Assembly: GCF_000003815.2 (NCBI RefSeq)
Contig: NC_049997.1
Location: forward strand, 6,225,204-6,289,203
Length of the DNA stretch: 64,000 nt
Direction: 5' to 3'
Source: Branchiostoma floridae
Taxonomy: Eukaryota; Chordata; Leptocardii; Amphioxiformes; Branchiostomatidae
Below, piece by piece: positions 1 through 9,532 of this stretch. Both the position numbers and the translations under genes were made by a program. Each line of letters begins with the position of its first letter. The stretch's first letter is position 1. The notes beneath the pieces were generated by a model. That model did no database searches and was not told where the DNA came from. It saw only the letters and a program-made list of their open reading frames with translations.

Positions 1-26
1 TGGCCACTTTTTGGTGGTCCCCTTGG

Positions 27-881
27 CAGGGCTCGAAAAACTGGGTGCATGTGCACCCAGGTGCACCCAAAATTGGAACTGTGCACCCAATTTTTTGCAT
101 TGCCGCGCCAGCGGCAATGCCTTATGCCAGCTTTCTTCCATGGTTGGATCAATGGACGGACCTTTTAACCCAGCCCTTCCAAAGCCCCTTCCAAAGGCCC
201 TTCTTTCCTTGCCGAGTTTCATGGCTTAGTTAGACAATGGTACATTCCAGGCGAGTATTAAAACGCTCTTCTAGACGCATGTTACTGTATGTGGTCCAGC
301 GTAATAAATCTACGCTTTAACTCACCATGTTTATATAAAGATATATCACAAATTGCATCAGAAGGAACTTATTTTGTAATGAAAAATAATGCATATTCAT
401 TGTGGGTCAAAAAGTTTTACAAAACCTGTTTAATGTGCCAATAATTCATGTGACATAAATTATGATAATGAGGTAAATTTCCAATATCCCCTTTTGCTGC
501 ATTTCCTACTGAAGAAGCTAGGTGTCGCTCTCAGCAGTTCAGTCATAAAATATGCGGCAATGCACAGCTTTTCTTAAAAGATTTCTTCTTTCAGTGGGTG
601 CACAAGGTGCACCCAAATATTTTCTTAGGTTTATGTATGTAAAGATTTCAAGTATACTAGTGTACATCATATTCTTGACATCTAAGTGTTAGAAAGATGA
701 TAAAAATGTCTGTCATGATACTTGTTTAAGAATTTGATAGCTTGTAACTTAGTTGTGTTTTAATTTTTGTCTGACATTCTACTTAAATTTAAGTGGTGCA
801 CCCAAAAATATTTTGGTGCACCAAATTTTTTAAGCTGGGTGCACCAGTGCACCTAATCCCAAAAATGAATTTCGAGCCCTG
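27..881. mobile_element. hAT-like nonautonomous DNA element in a TAF8 intron
   Basis: The ends are inverted copies of CAGGGCTCGAAA, with the right end reading TTTCGAGCCCTG. CCTTGG lies directly outside both ends, consistent with a target duplication (hAT elements normally give 8 bp, so the match is incomplete). The interior repeats the words GTGCACCC and GGTGCACC near both ends and has no transposase frame. The superfamily call is an inference from the termini. Confidence 0.6.
98..121. repeat. Short perfect hairpin inside the hAT-like element
   Basis: Arms GCATTGCCGC and GCGGCAATGC surround the loop GCCA. A closely similar hairpin occurs at 24333-24360. Function unknown. Confidence 0.6.
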
Positions 882-1087
882 CCTTGGTGTTCTCAATGAC
901 ACAAGCAGTAAGAATCCTGTCGTTAGTGGCCACTTTTCTTAGTTCAAGTCCATTATGTGGACAGGTTTTACAATACCGACAAAAAGTGACCGCAATGGCC
1001 AGGTGGCCCCTATATTCAGGTGACCCCTAAGGCAGGTTTCACTGTATTCATAAACTGAAAATATGGTTGTCTCTGCCCCCCTTTCAG

Positions 1088-4000
1088 AGCCTCAGGCCAG
1101 GACACCGGGGAACCCTAAGGTGCTCCAGACGGGTACCAGGAAGCCGCACCCGTCTTACGTACCTGAACACCTGCCTGCCTTCCCCGACCCGCACACCTAC
1201 ATCAGAACACCTGTAAGTACGTCTGAACAGCTTTCCTGACCCTCACACTATCAGAACACCTGTAAGTACCTAAATACCTACATCAGAACATCTGTAAGTA
1301 CCTGAACACCTGCCTGCCTTCCCCGAACCACACACCTACATCAGAACACCTGTAAGTATGTCTGAACAGCTTTCCTGACCCTCACACTATCAGAACACCT
1401 GTAAGTACCTAAATACCTACATCAGAACATCTGTAAGTACCTGAGCACCTGCCTGCCTTCCCCGAACCACACACCTACATCAGAACACCTGTAAGTTTTG
1501 GATTGATGTCATGGTTATTGGGTTGGCCAACTACTCTCTCTTTGCAGTCAGGGGTTGAATTGTGAGGGGCTTATAATTAAATTGTACATGTATACGCGAT
1601 ACTTAGTGAGTGATCTCAGAGAGTGACAGCCATTGGAGTATTAACTTAATAATTAAGTAATAAATCACTGGCACCGTGAAGGACCCCATTTCTTTTCAAA
1701 TAAGTGTGATGGATTCTTTAAAAAAGTGATGCTCCAGCTGTGGCTCTTCTCGAACACTGCTACCTGAGGGATGTCTTTAATAACAAAGCTAGATACCCAT
1801 TTTTACCTGAGTTAAGTGAGGAAAGTCATGTAACACACAATGCCAAGTAGCATCCAAATATAACATTTTACTTTTGGTAATGCATTGTACACAATACTTC
1901 ATGTATTGTTTGTTACTTGTGTTATTTATACCTTCCTTACCACATGTTAGTTTGAGACTTTTTAAACGTTGCCGTACATTTGTATATTCTTTTTTTTTCA
2001 GACCTTCCGGCCTCCAGCGAGTGATTATCAGGTGATTAGAGAAACGGCAGCGTCCCAGAGAAGAGACATCGAGCGGGCGCTGACCAGGTTCATCGCTAAA
2101 ACTGGCGATACTCAGAGCCTCTTTAAAGATGACAAGAACTCCTTCCCACGTCAGTATCTTTTTATGTGTGTGTCTTTGTGTGTGTATATGTATGTGTGTG
2201 TGTGGTGTGTGTATTTGTGTGTGTGTGTGTTTGTGTCCGTGAGTTTTTGTGTGTGTGTATGTGGTGTGTGCATGTGTGTGTGTCTTTGTGTGTGTATATG
2301 TATGTGTGTGTGTGGTGTGTGTATTTGTGTGTGTGTGTTTGCATGCATATTATCACCTGCTTTGTACATGTCATCCCTAGCCTGCTGGGTGCAGACTTGG
2401 ACCACATTGTTTTGTTTGTTGTTGTTTCCATAGTGATAGCACCTGCCCACCCTGTATACATGCAGTCCCTCCTGGGTGCAGACATGGACCATATTGTTTA
2501 TTGTTTGTTTGTTTGTTTGTTTCCTGTTACCATAGTGATAGCACCAGGCCCCCTGTCCGCCCCATACATGCAGTCCCTGCTGGGTGCAGACATGGACCAT
2601 ATTGTTTATTGTTTGTTTGTTGTTGTTGTTACCATAGTGATAGCACCGCACCCCCTGCCCGCCCCGTATATGCAGTCCCTCCTGGGTGCAGACATGGACC
2701 ATATTGTTTATTGTTTGTTTGTTTGTTTGTTTCCTGTTACCATAGTGATAGCACCAGGCCCCCTGTCCGCCCCATACATGCAGTCCCTCCTGGGTGCAGA
2801 CATGGATCATATTGTTTATTGTTTGTTTGTTTGTTTCCTGTTTCCATAGTGATAGCTCCGCACCCCCTGCCCGCCCCGTACATGTTATCCCTGTTTGGTG
2901 CAGACATGGACCATATTGTTTATTGTTTGTTGTTGTTACCATAGTGATAGCACCACGCCCCCTGCCCGCCCCGTACATGTTATCCCTGTTTGGTGCAGAC
3001 ATGGACCATATTGTTTATTATTTGTTTGTTGTTCCCATGGTGATAGCACCGCACCCCCTGCCCGCCCCATACATGCAGTCCCTCCTGGGTGCAGACATGG
3101 ACCATATTGTTTATTGTTTGTTTGTTTCCTGTTCCCATGGTGATAGCACCACGCCCTCTCCCCGCCCCGTACATGCAGTCCCTCCTTGGTGCAGACACGG
3201 ACCTTATTGTTTGTTTGTTTATTGTTTCCATAGTGATAGCACCACGCCCCCTGCCCGCCCCATACATGCAGTCCCTGCTGGGTGCAGACATGGACCATAT
3301 TGTTTATTGTTTGTTTGTTTGTTGTTGTTTCCATAGTGATAGCACCACGCCGCCTGCCCGCCCCGTACATGCTATCCCTACTGGGTGCAGACATGGACCT
3401 TATTGTTTGTTAGTTTGTTTGTTTGCTGTTTCCATAGTGATAGCACCATCACCACTGCCCGCCCCGTACATGCTGTCCCTGCTGGGTGCAGACAAGGACC
3501 ATATTGTTTATTGTTTGTTTGTTTGCTGTTTCCATAGTGATAGCACCATCACCACTGCCCGCCCCATACATGCAGTCCCTGCTGGGTGCAGACATGGACC
3601 TTATTGTTTGTTTGTTTATTGTTTCCATAGTGATAGCACCACGCCCCCTGCCCGCCCCATACATGCTATCCCTACTGGGTGCAGACATGGACCTTATTGT
3701 TTGTTAGTTTGTTTGTTTGCTGTTTCCATAGTGATAGCACCATCACCACTGCCCGCCCCGTACATGCTGTCCCTGCTGGGTGCAGACAAGGACCATATTG
3801 TTTATTGTTTGTTTGTTTGCTGTTTCCATAGTGATAGCACCATCACCACTGCCCGCCCCATACGTGCAGTCCCTGCTAGGTGCAGACATGGATCATAGTG
3901 TTTATTGTTTGGTTGTTTGTTTGTTGTTACCATAGTGATAGCACCATCACCACTGCCCGCCCCATACGTGCAGTCCCTCCTGGGTGCAGACATGGACATT

Positions 4001-5344
4001 ACAGACGAGACGAGTGATGAGGAAGCCATGGACACAACCAGCACCTCCCAACACCAGGTATGGCTGCACTTCCATACTGTAAACCTTGTAAAGATAAGGA
4101 AAAAATAATGTTGTGTTTCCCGCTTCAGTCCTGGAAAAATTAGGGTTGGTAGGTCATGTAGGGATTATCTTTTAATCTTGTATTTTTTTTTAGGCTGGCC
4201 AAAACTCCAATGTGACATATTACTGTAAAATACAGTTGAACAAAGTAAACTGAAATGCATGAGGACACTTGTCTTTCAATGTCAAACTTTAAATTTGTGC
4301 ATAATAGATAGGACAAGCTGTGTTGTTACCTCTAGTCAATAGAAAGCAGGCTGAATACAAATTCTAAGTGAAAGTACTGCCCACCCAAAAAAAGGCTAGG
4401 GTCACAAGGTATTTCTAGTGTAGGTAGGACAACGGGTAACAACATATTTCCTCCCAACACCAGGCTTGGTGGCTGTGTTGTGTGTAGGTATATATTGCAC
4501 ATGTAGTGCTGAATAGCTGTATTTGTACATAGCAATGTTTGACACGTCTATTAGCCCGGGTAAGTGAAAATGCCAATCGGGCAAGCGCATGTCCTACCCC
4601 ACTTGCCCTATCAGAAAATCAGCACTATTTTGATTTGTTAACCTCTCAAAAGCGTGGGTTCCTTGCATAAAATATCTGAAATAACTAAATAACTGACAGT
4701 GTTTATTCATCTTTCTGTCATCATTGAAGACAACAGGTTATAATTACTTTGTCTAATTAAGCAAAGTGGCATTGCAGTACTAATTGCAAAAAAAGGAGTT
4801 TGCTTCGTCTCAAGTAAAACACTTTGAGTTCTGACTGCTTTACCTTTTTTGCTAACATCAGGGCTCAAAATACTTTTTTCTGCATTACCTGCACCAGACA
4901 AATTTTACCTGCACCACTCTGAATTTACTAAAATTATTCAGGAACCATTGCTATTTTTTTCTTTTATACTTTATAGGTGGTAACAGTCAATGCAGCTAAT
5001 AACAATCCACATACACATATATCATAGGACCTTTATGTATAAAACCCAGTACATGGATCAGTACAGGTTAGGTATAGGTCGACACCAACTTTACCTTCAC
5101 TAGCCTGCATATGCAGGACACCAGGTGGTATTTCATTGAAACTTTGTGTATGTTTCAGACCGCTCCCTCCCAGACAGCAGGGACCAGGGAAAGTAAAGAC
5201 ACTCTAGGGGAGGGGAGGGGACAAGACTCCTCACAAGATTTGTCTCAAGACCAGAGGAACCGAGATTCCGACTCCATCATCGATAATCCGTTCTTACAGC
5301 CGGCGAGGAAACCACCGTTCCGCAGAAAACTTTCAGCAAAGTAA
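1088..5344 (+). CDS. TAF8: TFIID subunit 8 (TAF8), last four coding exons; 5' part lies outside the window
   Basis: Exons join at 1088-1212, 2002-2149, 3936-4057 and 5159-5344, with a TAA stop at 5342-5344. Junctions are GT-AG and phases agree (0, then 1, then 0). About 192 residues are visible. TAF8 is a histone-fold subunit of the TFIID general transcription factor and works in the nucleus; the histone fold itself is upstream of this window. What is seen here is the family's C-terminal half: the proline-rich PAFPDPHTYIRTP segment, then SDYQVIRETAASQRRDIERA and TRFIAKTGDTQSLFKDD, then an acidic DETSDEEA stretch, and a C-terminal IIDNPFLQPARKPPFRRK basic tail matching the TAF8 nuclear-localisation tail. 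All of this lines up with vertebrate TAF8 as I know it. Oddities: the exon ending at 1212 and the exon starting at 3936 both have their splice-site edge amplified into minisatellites in the flanking introns. Intron 4058-5158 holds nothing else convincing beyond a hAT-like end near 4859. Confidence 0.93.
1162..1500 (+). repeat. Exon-edge minisatellite: TAF8 exon end plus splice donor, about 3 copies of 139 bp
   Basis: The last 51 bases of the exon ending at 1212 plus its GTAAGT donor are repeated with a 139-bp period, starting at 1162, 1301 and 1440. Each unit also contains shorter internal copies of the word CAGAACACCTGTAAGTA, so seven donor-like sites lie in a row. The first copy is the real exon edge; the others are intronic. 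Confidence 0.85.
2160..2345. repeat. TG-rich microsatellite just after a TAF8 donor
   Basis: Imperfect (TG)n with TATG and TTTG interruptions. It directly precedes the acceptor-edge minisatellite. The long frames across it are low-complexity artefacts. Confidence 0.9.
2346..3990 (+). repeat. Exon-edge minisatellite: splice acceptor plus start of a TAF8 exon, 17 copies of about 100 bp
   Basis: Each unit contains a TTGTTTGTT-rich tract, an acceptor (CCATAG or CCATGG), then the first 60 or so bases of the exon that truly begins at 3936, ending at GGTGCAGACATGGA. I count 17 copies, with GGTGCAGAC words spaced 85-108 bp apart from 2389 to 3986. Only the last copy runs on into the rest of the exon. 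Units differ by point changes and by the number of GTTT words. Several reading frames stay open over many units, because the exon-derived part is open, and should not be taken as genes. Confidence 0.92.
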
Positions 5345-5710
5345 CGTTAACACGCAATATATAAAATTCTTCTGCAGAAAACTTTCAGCGAAGAAACGTT
5401 AAGACAGTCACATAAAATTTCTGTGAAAAACAGGTATTTTTTCCCTCAATTCAATGGTCATATTTTGTTTTCTATCTGTAAATATCTGTTTATAGCAGTA
5501 ATGTAATGCTCATATAAAGACGAGGGAGGTGACTATATTTTTTTCTCAATTTGAGGTCAAATTAATATTTTTGGGGCTGAATATGTAGTTAGAGTGTTTT
5601 TATTTGGCAAAGTATTTGGGCTCCATTTTGCAGAAAACTCTCAGTTAAGTACGAAGTAACACACAGGACAAGAGAAATATTTTGTGAACATTTATTACTA
5701 TGTAAATTCA

Positions 5711-6131
5711 AAACCACACCAATTTGATTTCTTTGCTGTCAGATCTTTAAAAAATAATTGGCCATCAACATGACAATACAGTCTGGGGGTAGTCTGTGTC
5801 TTAGTTCACACAGTTTCAGGGAGTCAGATGTAACGCTAGTTCACCTTTATCTGTGGCGTAAACCTTTATCCGTTGTCTTTATAAACAGCACAATTAGGAG
5901 TGTTAAGTCCGCTGACAGTGGTTTCAAATTTGCAATATTTTCAAAGTGTTCCGATTTTAAACCACCGTCTGTGGACTTTATATCCCTTTTTTTGTACAAA
6001 CAACGAATATAGGTTACCCTCGGATAAAGGTGAACCAGCGTTAAGTTTCCTCCCAGCCCTCTGTTTTCATGATGTCTGGTTGGTAGAATTTCACATAAAA
6101 GAAAACCAACCATTTAAATTGGTGTGGCTTT
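5711..6131. mobile_element. Degenerate Harbinger-like element split by a nested foldback MITE
   Basis: The left end at about 5711 (ACCACACCAATTTGATTTC) is the inverted counterpart of the right end near 6110-6131 (AAATTGGTGTGGCTTTA). These ends match the terminal repeats of the better preserved element at 6513-6873. A separate foldback MITE sits inside it at 5831-6043. Confidence 0.5.
5831..6043. mobile_element. Foldback MITE, family 1, copy 1
   Basis: Begins TAACGCTAGTTCACCTTTAT and ends with the inverted ATAAAGGTGAACCAGCGTTA. The interior is also an inverted repeat centred on GTTTCAAA...TTTAAACC, so almost the whole 213 bp can fold on itself. Related copies are at 16330-16553, 17109-17330 and 54032-54252. 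Noncoding. Confidence 0.8.
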
Positions 6132-6512
6132 AGGGTGGTTTTCTTTTAGAATACAGTGAGATTTGCATTTGTTTGTAAAATATTTTCTGAAAATGTTACT
6201 TTTCATCGTTGTATTGCTAGTTGTGGAAACGACTGAAAAATATTGTATTTTTTCTACCATACAAGACTGGTATATACACTGTGTGAGATAGATATAAATA
6301 CATATCTTTTCCAATGTAAAACATGTCATTAATACATTTTTACAAGTACGACTTTATCATCATGAGAAGTGCATACAAAAGTATCACAAACACACATATT
6401 TTCCAAAGTTGTTAAACTATGATTCATACATGTGATACAACATTACGCAAAGTGCATTAAACTTTGTTCCTAAACTTAAGCTTCAGTTTGCCAGGTTTGC
6501 ATTGATTCCTAA

Positions 6513-6873
6513 GGCCACACCAATTTAATTTCTTGGTTCACGGATTTTTTCATAAAAAATATGGAGCGAAAGGGCGAAATAAAAATAAAAATTGTAAAAT
6601 GGTTGGGGTAAAGGTAACGGCTAATCCAAAACATAAAGAAAAAAAGTTTTCAGCTTGAAAAAAGTACAGAAACACTATTTTTGTACAGTAACAGCAACTG
6701 TACCCACACTTTAAGGAGCTTATAATATAAAGGCCAATTTGCTACACCAGAAAGTTGGTGAATGGTTTCATTAATGGTAAAAATTTGCTGAGTGGTAATT
6801 TTTATTTTTATTTTTTTTTCCAAAAAATGGGAGCGAGCGAATCCGTGAACCAAGAAATTAAATCGGTGTGGCC
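6513..6873. mobile_element. PIF/Harbinger-like MITE with TAA target duplication
   Basis: Long terminal inverted repeats of more than 30 bp begin GGCCACACCAATTTAATTTC and are flanked on both sides by TAA (6510-6512 and 6874-6876). A three-base TWA duplication is the mark of PIF/Harbinger elements. No transposase frame is present. Confidence 0.75.
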
Positions 6874-7160
6874 TAACGTCACATTTCCAAACTGGGGCCA
6901 GGACGGGCTGTTTGTGGAAACAAAAAATAGAAACGTATGCGTAGAAATATACACAAATAATGCCAACGGCTATTCTCTTTAGGTCTTTAGTAGATTGGTC
7001 TTTTTACACTTTTCTTTTCCAAAAGCTGCTCGGCCGACCCTGGTGTGGAAATTTAATCTCCAAGCAGATCCTGCGGTGCCATAAGATAGTATCAAAGCTG
7101 GCCAAGGAGTGTAGCCGGCTAAGGGAGTCAAACGGGCACCGGAGAAGTTTGATACATATA

Positions 7161-7253
7161 GAATACAACAGTGTATTCCGTCTCACCCGAGGTACCAGCC
7201 CGACCGCGGGTCGGATCGCCCGACGGCCGATGCGTAATACACCGTGTTGTATT
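7161..7253. mobile_element. Small palindromic MITE (GAATACAACA ends), copy 1
   Basis: GAATACAACAGTGTATTC at the left and TACACCGTGTTGTATT at the right are inverted copies. The middle is GC-rich with GATCGCCCGA words. A fuller copy lies at 55840-55978 and a single end at 47382-47400. The DNA that follows is similar in all three places. Confidence 0.65.
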
Positions 7254-7900
7254 TTATTTATGTCAAACCCGTTTTGATGCGAAAAGCGCCAGAAGTTGAA
7301 CAAATTTGGTGCCCTCGAACAAAAAGTGTTGCAACAGTAAGTGAAACTTCCAACGTCTAAATCAGGTATTCGAACTCTCGATGGCACCGCACTCGGCCTG
7401 CTCGAAACAGTTTGATTTATTCAAATGGAGCCCGTGTGATACGCCTTTTGAACCTGTGCGATACGGAAGTTATGGCACGGTCCGGAACACCTGTATCGAA
7501 CGTTTTCGCATCACAGGTATGACATAAAGTAGATTATTATGCAACAGTAATTAAAACAAACTGTGCATTCTGATTCAATACACATCCTTATTGCAATGTA
7601 CTCCAGAGGATTTCTTGTATGATCATAATAAAATCAAAGCTAATATTCCTTTTGTATTTCAGTCTTTTCTTTGACAAAATATAGTCATCCTTCAGTGTAT
7701 TATAATTCATTTTTTCTGTACACTATACATACAACAGTGCTTGTAAAAATTCAAAATCTTTTTCAAAACATTTGTATAAAACTGTGAAATCTGCAGGGAA
7801 GAGCAAGTATCTAAAATTTCTCTTGTTCATAAAGCCTGCCACAGCTGATTGCTGCATCGAATTGTTTAATACACTCTTACAACAGCCAAAAAGGGCTGTC

Positions 7901-8059
7901 AAGGTGGAAAATATACCTTTCTGGAATATACATAATCTTTTTTTTTTTACAATTTTCGTCCTCTTTTAGAGTATTGCAAAAAGGTGGAAAATATACCTTT
8001 CTGGAATATACATAATCTTTTTTTTTACAATTTTTGTCCTCTTTTAGAGTATTGCAAAA
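7901..8059. repeat. Direct tandem duplication, 80 bp x 2
   Basis: AAGGTGGAAAATATACCTTT begins at 7901 and again at 7981, and the two units are almost identical apart from poly-T length. Noncoding, in the region between TAF8 and the dioxygenase gene. Confidence 0.85.
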
Positions 8060-8289
8060 GGGCTCCATGTACATCAGGTGATCCCTAAAAGCCAGGCAGT
8101 GATCGTGGACTGTTAGTGGAGTCCAAAAAGGTATTTTAGAACTCAGACATGCAGGGTCGAGATATTTTCCTGTGATGCTGCCTTTTTGTAGCCTGGGTAC
8201 CGTCTGGGTAGAAGTTTGCTCCCATGTTTGCTTCTGCTACCCGTCTGGGGAACTGCACATTCAAACCTTTTGGTGTTGACGTCAGTTAA

Positions 8290-8422
8290 TGAGCAAATTA
8301 AGGAACGGGTTCTAGAGCGCTTGTGTGATGACAACAGGCCCTCTCGCAAGTGGAAGGAGGGCATTTCAGGTGTTGGAACACCTGTTAGAATAAGCGCTTG
8401 AACCCATTCCTTAATTTGCTCG
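8290..8422. mobile_element. Foldback MITE, 133 bp
   Basis: TGAGCAAATTAAGGAACGGG near 8290 pairs with CCCATTCCTTAATTTGCTCG ending near 8422. The inner part (AGCGCTT) is also inverted. No coding content. Confidence 0.7.
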
Positions 8423-8692
8423 TGTATGGGGACCAATCAGCACTCTCGTCCAAAATTTGGAAGATTCCAGACAATTAATAGAGATGTCAAGGTTCCCAGG
8501 CAGACAATAGCAATAAAGAAGCGACTGTATATAGTTCATAATAAACGTTGGAGCCAACTGCTATACGGATGGTACTAAGCAATTATAGTACAACGCATAA
8601 CCTTAGCTGGTCTAGGTTACTCCTTCTCTGAGTCTTCTTCTTTGTCAACTGGTTCTGCGCTGTACAACATGGCATAGGGGTAACCTGAAGGC

Positions 8693-9009
8693 AGGGTTCG
8701 ACAAGTCCACTAGTCCGATTGTCCCGGGCAAGTGAAAATGCTGTTGGGGCAAGTGCATGTCCAACCCTACTTGCCCAATTTTTCCATGGGTGAGATTTTG
8801 ATACACTGTAACTTTTCATAGTCATGGTGTCAAGCGTTGGTAAACACAGAAAAGAAGTCAATGATAAAACAATTCCATTTTGGAAGTGAAAATACACAGA
8901 AGAAATGTCATTTGAATTCCGGGCAAGTGAAAAGTTGGTTCGGGCAAGTGGATTTTTTGTGTACTTGCCCGATAGGACAAGTGAAATTTTGAAAACTTGT
9001 CCAACCCTG
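8693..9009. mobile_element. hAT-like MITE downstream of the dioxygenase gene
   Basis: Ends are CAGGGTTCGACAAGT and the inverted ACTTGTCCAACCCTG. The interior repeats GGGCAAGTG in both orientations. It ends about 30 bp from the stop codon of the minus-strand dioxygenase gene, so it lies in its probable 3' untranslated region. Confidence 0.6.
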
Positions 9010-9038
9010 GAAGATACCAGAAGATGAAGAGGAGGAAG

Positions 9039-9501
9039 TCAATCTTTCTCCTCCTCCTCCTCCTCCTGGACCGGTTCAGCACCATACATCACGTCCGTCC
9101 TCATGGCGTACTTCACTCCGGCCGTCACCTCCTCGCCCTCGTGGTAAATGTCGTGTTGGAACACCAGGACGCGACCTGGAAGTAGACAATCAATTTCATG
9201 AAATTGGTAAAAGTAGTCTCAAAGCCTTTCTGAGGCTGTAAGCTAGGGCAGTGTCTAGGGTACAATATTGGGAGGTAGAGCCAATCCCTCCAATCCTTCC
9301 AATACCTCTTACACAAGATCAAACATGCGAATGCTCAATGTCATGGCCTCTATCCTAGCCACTCCGCCATTCATTGTTATTACAGCCAAACATGACCGGT
9401 CATAGACACATGAAAACAATAAGCACAGTCCTGTACTACTGTTGCACAAGAACCTGTCTATAATGGCCACCTGCCTCAATTCTCTTGCAAGGGTGTGTGT
9501 C

Positions 9502-9532
<31 letters not shown>

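Noticed and set aside
2151-3898. Long open frames (up to 283 codons) on both strands
   Set aside because: They cross the TG microsatellite and the 17-copy exon-edge minisatellite. Their length comes from repetition of an open unit; only the last unit is real TAF8 exon.
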